Below, in pieces: positions 37,385 through 45,833 of a DNA stretch of 64,000 nucleotides (within the stretch, counting starts at the first letter, position 1; the number at the start of each line of letters is the position of its first letter). The position numbers and the translations under genes were made by a program. The stretch comes from an uncultured Gemmatimonadota bacterium (GTDB lineage: Bacteria > Gemmatimonadota > Gemmatimonadetes > Gemmatimonadales > Gemmatimonadaceae). A model generated the notes under the pieces. It was given only the letters and a program-made list of their open reading frames with translations. It was not told the origin of the DNA and did no database searches. The stretch covers positions 1 to 64,000 of the forward strand of contig CADEDA010000008.1 in NCBI GenBank assembly GCA_902825965.1, given 5' to 3'.

Positions 37385-38189
37385 GCTCCCGGAGACCGAG
37401 ACCATCGCGCGCGACCTGGACGGCGCCCTCCGGGGCGCCGTCGTGCGTTCCGTGGAGCTGCTGCGGACCGACGTGCTGCGTCCGCGCGCGGCACTGGCGC
37501 GTTTCCGCGCCCTGCAGGAGGCCCGCATCGCGCGGGTGTGGCGCCGCGCGAAGAGCATCGTGATCGACTGCGGCGATCGCGCGCTCGTGGTCACGCCGCG
37601 CTTCACCGGTGCGCTGCTGCTCGACGGGACACCGGACGACACGTACACCTGCCTGCGCTTCACCTTGCGGGACGGTCGCCTGCTCCGCTACCACGACGTC
37701 CGGCGGCTGGGCAGCGTCGCGTTGCTCGACGCGCCGGCCCTCGCCGCCTGGGACGCCGGCCTGGGACCGGAGCCGCTTGACCCCGCGCTCACCACAGAGC
37801 GATTTTCGGGAATCATTCGGGCCTCACGACGGGCGGTGAAGACCATCCTGATGGATCAGCGACGACTGGCGGGTGTGGGCAACATCTACGCGAACGAGGC
37901 ACTGTGGCGTGCGGGCATACGCCCCACGGCGCGCGGGGCGTCCATCACGCGTGCGCGACTCGCCGCGCTCCTCGAGGCGCTGCGCGCCGTGCTCACGGAA
38001 TCCATCGCGTTGCGCGGGACCACGTTCCGCGACTTCCGCGACGCGTACGGCGGGCGCGGAGGATTCGCGGCACACCTGCAGGTGTACGGTCGCGCAGGCG
38101 AGCCCTGCACGCGCTGCGGCGCCCCGCTCAGGGCCACCCATGCCCTCGAAGGCCGCCAGACCGTGTGGTGCGCGGGTTGCCAACGATGA
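37377..38189 (+). CDS. Formamidopyrimidine-DNA glycosylase (Fpg/MutM family)
   Basis: 270 residues from GTG 37377. Removes oxidised purines and nicks the abasic site. Catalytic Pro2-Glu3 (start reads VPELPETE), the beta-lyase-linked Lys in RRAKSIVI near 60, helix-two-turn-helix DQRRLAGVGNIYANEALWRAGI near 165, and a C-terminal zinc finger CTRCGAPL...CAGC with the Arg loop. The usual DPRRFG of the lesion-recognition loop reads DVRRLGSV (Leu for Phe), and LGMTG reads PRFTG, so substrate range may differ between Fpg and Nei types. Its stop overlaps the next ATG as ATGA. Confidence 0.9.
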   Translation: MPELPETETIARDLDGALRGAVVRSVELLRTDVLRPRAALARFRALQEARIARVWRRAKSIVIDCGDRALVVTPRFTGALLLDGTPDDTYTCLRFTLRDGRLLRYHDVRRLGSVALLDAPALAAWDAGLGPEPLDPALTTERFSGIIRASRRAVKTILMDQRRLAGVGNIYANEALWRAGIRPTARGASITRARLAALLEALRAVLTESIALRGTTFRDFRDAYGGRGGFAAHLQVYGRAGEPCTRCGAPLRATHALEGRQTVWCAGCQR

Positions 38190-39328
38190 GCCCGCGCCGT
38201 CGTCGTCGCGGACCCGTCGCGCCACCCAAGGACGTCGAGATGCGGATCGACAACATGCTCGCCCTCGTGAAGGACGGCGCGCGTGACGTCCCCGGCGTGT
38301 ATCGGATGACGTCCGCCGATGGCGAGGTAATCTACGTCGGCAAATCCAAGGTGCTGCGCACGCGCCTGCTCAGCTACTTCCGCGCGCAGTTCCCCCGCGA
38401 CAAGGGCGCCCGCATCCTGCGCGAGGCGGCGACGCTGGAGTGGGAGGTGCTGCCGAGCGAGTTCTCCGCGCTGCTGCGCGAGCTCCGCTTGATCAAGTTG
38501 CTGCGACCGCGGTACAACGTCGCCATGAAGCGTGACGCGCGGTATCACGCCTTCGTGCGCGTCTCGCGCGGCCCGGCGCCACGGTTCCAGGTCGTCCGGG
38601 GCGCCGGCACCGACGAGACCGGCACCTACTACGGCCCCTTCCGCGGCGCCCTGCAACTTGAAGAGGCCCTGCGCGAGCTCAACGACGTGCTCGGCCTGCG
38701 GGACTGCCGGCTCGACCAGCCCATGCATTTCGCCGACCAGCCGGAGCTGCTCACGCTGCCCTCGCGGACACCGGGCTGCATCCGGCACGAGATCGGCAAG
38801 TGCCTCGGCCCCTGCGTCGCAGCCGTGCGCGAGGACGAGTACCTCGCCCGGTTCCGCGTGGCCAAGGCCTTCCTCGAGGGAGCCGACGACGCGCCACTCG
38901 GTCCACTGCGCGCCCAGATGGAAGCGTCCAGCGATGCGCTCGACTTCGAGCGGGCGGCGGTGATGCGCGACAAGATCCGACGCCTCGAGTCCCTGCGCGA
39001 GCAGTTCGCCCGGATCCGGTTCGCGCTCGAATCGCTGTCGTTCACGTACGCGGTGAAGGGCGAGCGGCCCGAGGACGGCCGGACCTACGTCGTGCGGCGC
39101 GGCCGCGTACGCGACGAATGCCCCACGCCGCGCACGGCGGCGGAGCGACGCGCCCTCGACCAGCGCGTGGCCGCCCTGCTGGCCCAGCAGGAGTCGCGCC
39201 AGGCGACGGTGCCCGGACACGAAGTCGACGAGGTGCTCCTCGTGGCCGCATGGTTCCGCAAGCATCCCAAGGAGCTCAAGCGCACCACCCCGATCGAGCT
39301 CCCGGTGGACTCGGAGTTGATCGCGTGA
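38186..39328 (+). CDS. Short UvrC-like GIY-YIG endonuclease with UVR domain
   Basis: 380 residues. GIY-YIG nuclease domain about 20-105 (PGVYRMTSADGEVIYVGKSK, with a catalytic Glu region in SEFSALLRELRLIKLLRPRYN), a UvrC linker with the Cys-rich segment TPGCIRHEIGKCLGPC near 200, and a UVR (UvrB-interacting) helix pair about 235-275 (MEASSDALDFERAAVMRDKIRRLES). UvrC's C-terminal RNase H-like and helix-hairpin-helix parts are missing; the chain ends with about 100 residues of own character. It could make only the 3' incision, as Cho does. It is linked to fpg, suggesting a DNA-repair operon. Confidence 0.87.
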   Translation: MSPRRRRRGPVAPPKDVEMRIDNMLALVKDGARDVPGVYRMTSADGEVIYVGKSKVLRTRLLSYFRAQFPRDKGARILREAATLEWEVLPSEFSALLRELRLIKLLRPRYNVAMKRDARYHAFVRVSRGPAPRFQVVRGAGTDETGTYYGPFRGALQLEEALRELNDVLGLRDCRLDQPMHFADQPELLTLPSRTPGCIRHEIGKCLGPCVAAVREDEYLARFRVAKAFLEGADDAPLGPLRAQMEASSDALDFERAAVMRDKIRRLESLREQFARIRFALESLSFTYAVKGERPEDGRTYVVRRGRVRDECPTPRTAAERRALDQRVAALLAQQESRQATVPGHEVDEVLLVAAWFRKHPKELKRTTPIELPVDSELIA

Positions 39329-40119
39329 GCGACGCGCTGCGCTACATCGAACGCGCCCCCGACCCCGCCATCGCCCCCTGGATCCTCTCTTGCTGGTCGT
39401 TCCAGTCCGACGACCTGCCGCCCGACTTCCCGCCGTACACCATCTGGCCCGACGGCTGCACCTCGATCAGCGTGGTGCGCACGCCGGAGGTCCACAACTT
39501 CCTCAGCGTCATCGGGCCGCGCTTCCAGGGCATGTCGCGCGAACTCACCTCGCGATGGCGCATCTGGGGGTTCCGGCTCTGGCCGGATACCACCGCCTCG
39601 GTCACCGGCGTGAGCGCACGCAGCCTGCGCGACTACATGGGCCGTGCGCCCGAGGCACTGCAGCGCCGCTTCGCCGGACTCGCGGCCACGTTGCCGGACG
39701 TCGATGACGCCGACGTGGTGTTCGCCGCCATGCAACGTTGGCTCGGCGAGACCCTCGCCGACGCACCCACGCCGGACCCGCGCATCCGCGCCGCCGTGCG
39801 CGCACTCGTCGCCACCAAGGGCGAGGCCCCGATGGCCGAGGTCGCCCGCGCCGCCGCGATGGGCCTGCGGCAGTTGCAGCGGCGCTTCCCCGAGGCCACG
39901 GGTCTCACGCTGCGCGAGTACGCCCGCGTGCGTCGGCTGCGCGAGGCCCTCGCGCATCGCATCGCCTCCGCACCGCCGGGCTGGTCCCGCATCGCCGCCG
40001 AGACCGGCTACGTCGACCACGCCCACCTCACGCGCGAGTTCGTGGCGTTGCTCGGGTTCGCGCCGTCGGCCGCCGCCCGCCAGATGTCCACCACCACGCA
40101 CCGCGATGTGCGGCCCTAG
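39325..40119 (+). CDS. AraC-type transcriptional regulator
   Basis: 264 residues from GTG 39325 (GTGA overlap). N-terminal ligand-like domain resembles the DUF6597 type (PYTIWPDGCTSISVV, IGPRFQGMSRELTSRWRIWGFRLWP). The C-terminal third holds two AraC helix-turn-helix motifs: APMAEVARAAAMGLRQLQRRF and WSRIAAETGYVDHAHLTREFVALLGFAPS. It ends the repair-linked operon; whether it regulates it is unknown. Confidence 0.9.
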   Translation: MSDALRYIERAPDPAIAPWILSCWSFQSDDLPPDFPPYTIWPDGCTSISVVRTPEVHNFLSVIGPRFQGMSRELTSRWRIWGFRLWPDTTASVTGVSARSLRDYMGRAPEALQRRFAGLAATLPDVDDADVVFAAMQRWLGETLADAPTPDPRIRAAVRALVATKGEAPMAEVARAAAMGLRQLQRRFPEATGLTLREYARVRRLREALAHRIASAPPGWSRIAAETGYVDHAHLTREFVALLGFAPSAAARQMSTTTHRDVRP

Positions 40120-40206
40120 CGCGCCCGGCCCAACATGTCGCGCGGATACAAGCGCCAGCACCGCGCCGCCGGCTAGTCTCCCCGCGGACCCCAGCCGGAG
40201 CTACGC

Positions 40207-40782
40207 TTGATCCGTTCGCATCACCCGCAGTCCCGCGGCCGACGCCCCTTCCTGCACGTCGCCGCCGTCCTCTCGCTCCTCGCCGCGCCCATGGCACTCG
40301 ACGCCCAGGACCCGCAGGCCGCCGCGAACACCGCACGGGCACGTGCGGCGCTCGCGCCCATCGCCAAGATGGTCGGACGCTGGGAAGGCGACGCCAAGGT
40401 CTCGATGGGACCCGGCGAGCCGATGCCGGTGCGCCAGTCCGAGGACATCGTGTGGGGAGCCGCGCAGACGGTGATGATCATCCGGGGCACCGGGCGCGAC
40501 CCCAGGACCGGTGCGATCGTATTCGAGGCGGCGGGGACGCTGTGGTACGACCTCGAGACGCAGCGCCTGCAGTTCCGGACGCACCGCGACGGGCGATCGG
40601 TCGCCGCCGACGTGGAGATCCGCCCCGATACGATGGTCTGGGGCTTCGGTGTGCCCGGCGGGCGGGTGCGCTACACCATCGCCCTCACGGACGACACCTG
40701 GCACGAGGTGGGGGAGTTCCTGCTCGAGGGCGCGGCCCCCGTGCGTACCATCGAGATGCGGCTCACGCGCAGCGCGCGCTAG
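40207..40782 (+). CDS. Exported protein of unknown function
   Basis: 191 residues from TTG 40207, preceded by GGAG. Signal peptide with hydrophobic core FLHVAAVLSLLAAPMALDAQ. The mature part reads like the DUF1579/lipocalin-like group: KMVGRWEGDAKVSM, TVMIIRGTGRDPRTG and TLWYDLETQRLQFRTHRDGR, with beta strands throughout. I cannot assign a ligand. TAGTCT at 40174 may be its -10. The stop abuts the opposing phosphodiesterase stop with no gap. Confidence 0.72.
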   Translation: MIRSHHPQSRGRRPFLHVAAVLSLLAAPMALDAQDPQAAANTARARAALAPIAKMVGRWEGDAKVSMGPGEPMPVRQSEDIVWGAAQTVMIIRGTGRDPRTGAIVFEAAGTLWYDLETQRLQFRTHRDGRSVAADVEIRPDTMVWGFGVPGGRVRYTIALTDDTWHEVGEFLLEGAAPVRTIEMRLTRSAR

Positions 40783-41262
40783 TCACTCGGCCAGCGGCAG
40801 CAACTCCGCCGTGGCGCGTCCCTCGGCGATCGTGAGCACCGCGACACAGGGCACCAGGTCGAACCGGCGCGGCCCCGCCGCGCCGGGATTCACGATCAAG
40901 CGCCCGTCCACCTGCTCGATCACCTGCTTGTGCGTGTGCCCGTACACGCAGACGTCGGCGTCGTAGGCCGCGGCCACCGCGGCCGGCCGCGGACGCCCGA
41001 GTTCGTGGCCGTGACTGACGTGGATGCGCACGCCCGCGACGGTCAGGTCGAGGCGCTCCACCAGTCGCGCGTTCCACGGCTCGTCGCAGTTGCCCCACAC
41101 GGCCTGGGTCGGCGCGATGAGGTTCAACTCGTCGAGGATCTCGTCGCCGCAGACGTCCCCCGCATGCAGGATCATCGCGACACCGGCCAGCGCCCGATGC
41201 ACGTCGGGGCGCAGCAATCCGTGCGTGTCGGAGATCAGGCCGATGCGGACCGCTGCGCTCAC
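40783..41262 (-). CDS. YfcE/MJ0936-type metallophosphoesterase
   Basis: 159 residues from GTG 41262, sharing GTGA with the ubiX stop. Complete metallophosphatase motif set: GLISDTHG, HAGDVCG, GNCDEP, SHGHELG and YGHTHK, in the compact single-domain phosphodiesterase form. The in vivo substrate is unknown. It is the last gene of the menG-ubiD-ubiA-ubiX run. Confidence 0.9.
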   Translation of the reverse strand: MSAAVRIGLISDTHGLLRPDVHRALAGVAMILHAGDVCGDEILDELNLIAPTQAVWGNCDEPWNARLVERLDLTVAGVRIHVSHGHELGRPRPAAVAAAYDADVCVYGHTHKQVIEQVDGRLIVNPGAAGPRRFDLVPCVAVLTIAEGRATAELLPLAE

Positions 41263-41870
41263 CCCTCGGCCTCGCCCCAACGCGGTGCGAGCGAGTTGGG
41301 CACGCCCAGGTGGTCGAGCGCGCGGGCGACGATGAAGTCCACGAGGTCGTCCACCTGCTGCGGCCGGTGATAGAAGCCCGGCGCGGCAGGCATCACCGTC
41401 GCCCCCGCGAGCGTGACCGTCCGCATGTTCTCGAGGTGGATCAGCGAGAGCGGCGTCTCGCGCGTCACGAGCAGCAGGGGTCGGCGCTCCTTCAGCGCGA
41501 CGTCGGCCGCGCGCTCCACCAGCGAACGCGAGGTGCCCGCCGCGATGCTCGCCAGCGTGCCCATCGAGCAGGGACAGATCACCATCCCACCGGCGATCGA
41601 ACTCCCCGACGCGGGCGCCGCGCCTCGGTCGGCATCGTCGTAGACCGTGACCAGTCCGTCGAACCGCCGCTCACCCAACGCGCGGCGCAGCGCATCGAGG
41701 TCCGCGATGTCGCTCTCCGTGCGCAACAGCCGGTACCCGTGCGACGACACGATGAGCGACACGCGCCGCTCGGCCAGCAGCAACTGCTCCAGCAACCGGA
41801 TGCCGTACGGTGCGCCCGACGCACCGGTGATCGCCAGAACGATCGGCGCGGACGAGTCGAGGGGTCGCAT
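41259..41870 (-). CDS. ubiX: UbiX-type flavin prenyltransferase
   Basis: Makes prenylated FMN, the cofactor needed by UbiD decarboxylases. 203 residues, usual size. FMN-site motifs ITGASGAPYG near 15, CPCSMGTLASIAAGTSRSL near 98 and ERRPLLLVTRETPLSLIHLENM near 128 are intact. Its ATG overlaps the ubiA stop by one base (TGATG). Placement beside a UbiD gene supplies cofactor and enzyme from one mRNA. In the futalosine pathway the equivalent is called MqnM. Confidence 0.94.
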   Translation of the reverse strand: MRPLDSSAPIVLAITGASGAPYGIRLLEQLLLAERRVSLIVSSHGYRLLRTESDIADLDALRRALGERRFDGLVTVYDDADRGAAPASGSSIAGGMVICPCSMGTLASIAAGTSRSLVERAADVALKERRPLLLVTRETPLSLIHLENMRTVTLAGATVMPAAPGFYHRPQQVDDLVDFIVARALDHLGVPNSLAPRWGEAEG

Positions 41871-42769
41871 CAGGCGAGGATCCGGTCGGCGAGGACACAG
41901 GCGAAGAACGCGAGCGAGATCACCCCGTTCATCGTGAAGAAGGCGGCATCGAGCCGGCGCAGGTCGTCGGCGCGCACGAGGGAATGTTCGTACGCGAGGA
42001 TGGCGGCCGCCACTGCGACCCCGACCCAGGCGAGTGTCCCCGCCCCCACGGTCCACACCGTCGCGGCCAACGCCAGCACCGTGAGCACATGGAAGACGCG
42101 GGCGACGAGCAGCGCCCGCGGCACGCCGAGCGCGCTGGGGATCGAATGCAGGCCCTGCGAGCGGTCGAACTCCACATCCGGCAGCGCGTAGAGGATGTCG
42201 AAGCCCGCCGACCAGGTCGTCACCGCGGCGGTGAGCACGAGCAGCATCCACCACGGCTCACTCCATGCGCCGGTCACCGCGAGGTATCCCCCCACCGGCG
42301 CGATCGCGAGTCCCAGGCCGAGCACCACGTGGGCGTAGCGCGTGAAGCGCTTGGTGAAGGAGTAGAAGCAGACCCAGCCCAGCGCGATGGGCGAGAGCGT
42401 GAGGCAGAGCGGGTTGAGCATCGCCGCCGCCCACACGAACAACGCCGCCGCGATCCCGACGGTGACCCAGGCCTCTCGCACGGCGATCGCGCCGCGCGGG
42501 ATCTCGCGCTGGGCGGTCCGCGGGTTCTTCGCGTCGAACTCCCGGTCCACGATCCGGTTCACCGCCATCGCCACCCACCGCGCGCTGGTGAAGGCGAGCA
42601 CCACCCAGCCCACCCGCGCGACGTCGATCGCGGCGACCCGGGTCGCGAACGTCACCCCCACCAGCGCGAACGGCAGCGCGAACACCGTGTGCGGGAGCTT
42701 CACGAAGCTCGCCCAGCGGGCGAACCCCGATTCCCCGGCGAACGTCTGCCCCTCGCGCGGTGCACTCAT
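41870..42769 (-). CDS. UbiA-family prenyltransferase (menaquinone pathway, MqnP-like)
   Basis: 299 residues, eight to nine membrane helices. First aspartate-rich motif NRIVDREFDAKNPRT near 72 and second DILYALPDVEFDRSQGLHS near 195. It attaches a prenyl chain to an aromatic acid at the inner membrane. Because the cluster also holds UbiD, UbiX and MenG but no ubiquinone hydroxylase or methylase genes, the substrate is more likely 6-carboxy-naphthol of the futalosine route (MqnP) than 4-hydroxybenzoate. That is inference. It overlaps ubiD by four bases. Confidence 0.9.
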   Translation of the reverse strand: MSAPREGQTFAGESGFARWASFVKLPHTVFALPFALVGVTFATRVAAIDVARVGWVVLAFTSARWVAMAVNRIVDREFDAKNPRTAQREIPRGAIAVREAWVTVGIAAALFVWAAAMLNPLCLTLSPIALGWVCFYSFTKRFTRYAHVVLGLGLAIAPVGGYLAVTGAWSEPWWMLLVLTAAVTTWSAGFDILYALPDVEFDRSQGLHSIPSALGVPRALLVARVFHVLTVLALAATVWTVGAGTLAWVGVAVAAAILAYEHSLVRADDLRRLDAAFFTMNGVISLAFFACVLADRILA

Positions 42770-44259
42770 GGCGCGCGCCAGTCGAGGCCCAGCGACGGCC
42801 ACAGCGCGTCCACCTTCGCCTTGGTCGCCGCGTCCATCTCGATCACCTTCGGCCAGTCGCGCGTGAAGCCCTCCTCCGGCCACTTCCTCGTCGCGTCGAT
42901 GCCCATCTTGGAGCCGTACGTGAAGGCGCGGCTCGAATGATCGAGCACGTCCACCGGCCCCATGGTGAAGCGCGTGTCGCGCTCCGGGTCGATGTTGTTG
43001 AGCGCGACCCACCAGGCCTCCTGCGGGTTGCGCACGTCCACCCAGTCGTCCACCACCACCAGCACCTTCGCGAGCGACATCAGGCCCGCGCCCCAGAGCG
43101 CGTTCATCACCTTCCACGCCTGCCCCGGGTACGTCTTCTTGATGCTCACGAACACGAGGTTGTGGAACACGCCCTCGGCCGGCATGTGGTAGTCGACGAT
43201 CTCGTGGTTGGTCAGCTTGAGCAATGGCAGGAAGATCCGCTCGGTCGCGTGCCCGAGGTAGAAGTCCTCCATCGGCGGACGCCCCACGATCGTCGCGCAG
43301 TACACCGGCTGCCGGCGCATCGTGACGGCCGTGACGTGCACCAGCGGATACAGGTCGGCCTCGGAGTAGTAGCCCGTGTGGTCGCCGAACGGGCCCTCCG
43401 TCACCAGCGCTTCCTTGGGATCGATGAACCCCTCGATCACGATCTCGGCCTCGGCCGGGACCTCCAGGTCGCAGCTGATCGCCTTGACGAGCTTCACCGG
43501 CTTGCGCCGCAGGAAGCCCGCGAAGATGTACTCGTCGATGTTCGGCGGCAGCGGCGCGCTCGCGGAGTACATCGACGCCGGGTCCGACCCGATCACGATG
43601 CACACCGGCATCTGCTCGCCCTTCTCCGCCATCTCGCGCCAGTGGGCGGCGCCCGTCTTGTGCCGCTGCCAGTGCATGGCGACCTCGCGCTTCCCCATCT
43701 GCTGCACGCGGTACATGCCCACGTTGCGGATCCCGCGCGTGGGGTCCTTCGACACCACCGCCGTCATGGTGAGGAACGGCCCGCCGTCCTCGGGCCAGGT
43801 GGTGAGCACCGGCAGCTGGTCGAGGTCGATCGCGTCGCCCTGCCACACCACTTGCTGGCAGGCCGCCCCGCCCGACTGCGTCCGCGGCGGGAACTTCGCG
43901 ACCTCCATGAGCCGCGGCAGCAGCTGCAGCTTGCCGAGCAGCCCCTCCGGGACCTTGAGGTCCAGCAACTTGGTGATGCGGTCGCCATGGTCGTCGAGCC
44001 GCTCGACCCCCAGCGACAGCGCCATGCGGCGCATGGAGCCGAAGAGGTTGATCGCCACCGGATACTTGGCGATGCTGCCGTCCCGCAGCACGGGGCGCTC
44101 GAACAGGAGCGCGGGTCCGCCGCCCGGCAGCTTCATCACGCGGTCGGCGATCTCGCACATCTCGAGGTGCACCGACACTGGCTGTGTGATGCGGCGCAGC
44201 TCGCCGATGCGGTCGATCGCGGCGATGAACTCCTGCAGGGTATCGAGCGTCTCGGTCAC
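42766..44259 (-). CDS. UbiD-family prenylated-FMN decarboxylase (MqnL-like)
   Basis: 497 residues from GTG 44259. prFMN-site residues lie in GMYRVQQMGKREVAMHW near 180 and the acid motif EGPFGDHTGYYS near 290, with FLRRKPVKLVK and the C-terminal KMGIDATRKWPEEG. It decarboxylates the prenylated aromatic acid made by the neighbouring UbiA protein. In a futalosine context this would be MqnL. It follows menG by 16 bases. Confidence 0.93.
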   Translation of the reverse strand: MTETLDTLQEFIAAIDRIGELRRITQPVSVHLEMCEIADRVMKLPGGGPALLFERPVLRDGSIAKYPVAINLFGSMRRMALSLGVERLDDHGDRITKLLDLKVPEGLLGKLQLLPRLMEVAKFPPRTQSGGAACQQVVWQGDAIDLDQLPVLTTWPEDGGPFLTMTAVVSKDPTRGIRNVGMYRVQQMGKREVAMHWQRHKTGAAHWREMAEKGEQMPVCIVIGSDPASMYSASAPLPPNIDEYIFAGFLRRKPVKLVKAISCDLEVPAEAEIVIEGFIDPKEALVTEGPFGDHTGYYSEADLYPLVHVTAVTMRRQPVYCATIVGRPPMEDFYLGHATERIFLPLLKLTNHEIVDYHMPAEGVFHNLVFVSIKKTYPGQAWKVMNALWGAGLMSLAKVLVVVDDWVDVRNPQEAWWVALNNIDPERDTRFTMGPVDVLDHSSRAFTYGSKMGIDATRKWPEEGFTRDWPKVIEMDAATKAKVDALWPSLGLDWRAP

Positions 44260-44275
44260 GGAAGTCGTCCGGGGG

Positions 44276-45031
44276 TCACTTGGTGCCGACGTGGACGGCG
44301 GCGATGCCGAACGTCAACGTCTCGAACGCCACATCCGTGAAGCCGGCCGCCGTCATCGCCCGCGCCAGCACGTCGGTCTCCGGGAAGTTCGCGACCGAGC
44401 GCGGCAGGTAGGTGTAGGCCGTCTTGTGCCCGCTGATCGCGCGTCCGATGAGCGGGAGGATGCGGTGGAAGTAGAACAGGTACGCCGCCCGGACCAACGG
44501 CAGGCGCGGCGTGGAGAACTCGAGGATCACGAAGCGTGCGCCGGGCTTGAGCGTCCGGTGCACCTCCCGCAGCCCGGCCGCCAGGTCGGCGACGTTCCGG
44601 ATGCCGAAGGCGACGATCGCGCCGTCGAACGCCGCATCCCGCACCGGGAGGGCCAACGCGTCGGCGACCACCGGACTCAGGAGCCGCGCCGGGGCCTTGC
44701 CGACGCCCGCCCGCAGCATGGGTTCGGCGAAGTCCGCGGCGAGGATGCAGCCCGCGAACCCCGGCTTCCGGGTCAACTCGGCGCCGACGTCGAGTGTTCC
44801 CGCGCAGAGGTCGAGGTAGGTGCCCTCGGGCGCGCGGTCCCAGCCGAGCCGTGCGAGCGCCACCGTGCGCCAGCGGCGATCGATGCCCAGCGACAGCAGG
44901 CGGTTGAGGAGGTCGTACCGCGGCGCGATCTCCGAGAAGATGCGCTGCACGTAGCTGCGCTTGCCCGCCGCCGAGGCACCCTCCGCGGCCGCGTCGGCCT
45001 CGAGAGCCTCGGTGTCTAGCGCATTCGACAT
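44276..45031 (-). CDS. menG: UbiE/MenG demethylmenaquinone methyltransferase
   Basis: 251 residues, first gene of the leftward quinone operon. SAM-binding motif YLDLCAGTLDVGAEL near 85, family signatures RYDLLNRLLSLGIDRRWR near 40 and AYTYLPRSVANFP near 205, and DAAFDGAIVAFGIRNVADLAAGLREV. It adds the last methyl to menaquinone (or the C-methyl of ubiquinone); the absence of other ubi genes favours menaquinone. The promoter lies in the 51-base divergent gap with the sigma-factor gene, next to an inverted repeat. Confidence 0.93.
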   Translation of the reverse strand: MSNALDTEALEADAAAEGASAAGKRSYVQRIFSEIAPRYDLLNRLLSLGIDRRWRTVALARLGWDRAPEGTYLDLCAGTLDVGAELTRKPGFAGCILAADFAEPMLRAGVGKAPARLLSPVVADALALPVRDAAFDGAIVAFGIRNVADLAAGLREVHRTLKPGARFVILEFSTPRLPLVRAAYLFYFHRILPLIGRAISGHKTAYTYLPRSVANFPETDVLARAMTAAGFTDVAFETLTFGIAAVHVGTK

Positions 45032-45038
45032 AGAGCAG

Positions 45039-45072
45039 AAAGTTGCCCGGGGCGATGTGTACGGGCAAGTTT
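45039..45072. promoter_or_regulatory. Inverted repeat between divergent menG and ECF sigma-factor genes
   Basis: AAAGTTGCCCG, 12 bases, then CGGGCAAGTTT: ten of eleven positions pair. The repeat fills most of the 51 bases between the two start codons and lies 8-10 bases from each. It may be an operator controlling both promoters or two half-promoters; as it lies between divergent genes it is not a terminator. Confidence 0.5.
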
Positions 45073-45082
45073 CCCGTTGCGA

Positions 45083-45685
45083 ATGGCGCCCCCTCTCGAC
45101 CTCCCGAATCTCCCGGATGCCGACGTCGTTTCGCTCGCCCAGAAAGGCCGCGAAGCGGCGTTCCGCGAGCTCATCCGGCGATACGAGCGGCCCGTCTATT
45201 CGCTCATCTACCGGATGGTGCGCGACAGCGCCGCCGCCGAGGACCTCGCGCAGGACGCGTTCATCAAGGTCCTGAACCACATCGACAAGTACCGGCCCGA
45301 GTTCAAGTTCTCGAGCTGGCTGTTCAAGATCGCCAACAACATCGCGATCGATCACCTGCGCCGACGCCAGCTCGACACCATCTCGATGGACGGCTCGCCG
45401 CACGCCACCACCGCCTCGGACGTCGAGGCCACCTCGTTCGACATCGCCGACCAGGGCGAGAACGCCCTCGACGAACTCGCCTCCCGCGAGCTCGGCTCGG
45501 CCATCGAGCAGGCCATCGGCAAGCTCCGGCCCGAGTACCGCAACTGCATCATGCTCCGGCACGTCGAAGGACGGAGTTACGAGGAGATCGCCGCCACGCT
45601 CGACCTCCCCCTCGGCACCGTGAAGACCTACATCCACCGCGCACGACACCAGCTCCGAGAGGCGCTGGAGCACTTGCGGGAATAG
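45083..45685 (+). CDS. ECF-type RNA polymerase sigma factor
   Basis: 200 residues from ATG 45083 (a TTG two codons earlier is in frame). Sigma-2 region about 20-90 (AFRELIRRYERPVYSLIYRMVRDSAAAEDLAQDAFIKV, SWLFKIANNIAIDHLRRR) and sigma-4 about 140-195 (LRPEYRNCIMLRHVEGRSYEEIAATLDLPLGTVKTYIHRARHQLRE). A zinc-finger anti-sigma factor follows 148 bases later, so this is a standard sigma/anti-sigma pair. The stress it answers is unknown; the SigW/RpoE-like sigma-4 suggests envelope stress. Confidence 0.95.
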   Translation: MAPPLDLPNLPDADVVSLAQKGREAAFRELIRRYERPVYSLIYRMVRDSAAAEDLAQDAFIKVLNHIDKYRPEFKFSSWLFKIANNIAIDHLRRRQLDTISMDGSPHATTASDVEATSFDIADQGENALDELASRELGSAIEQAIGKLRPEYRNCIMLRHVEGRSYEEIAATLDLPLGTVKTYIHRARHQLREALEHLRE

Positions 45686-45833
45686 GGCTGCCGGCGCCGG
45701 GGCCTGCGGGTCGGTTCGAGGAGAACAGACCCCGAACCACCCCGGTCCGACCGCCGTCCGCCCGTCCCCGCCCGCATTCCGCAGTCCTGAAACCCCCGGG
45801 TCCCCACCCCCGTACGCCCCTCTGGAGAATCCC

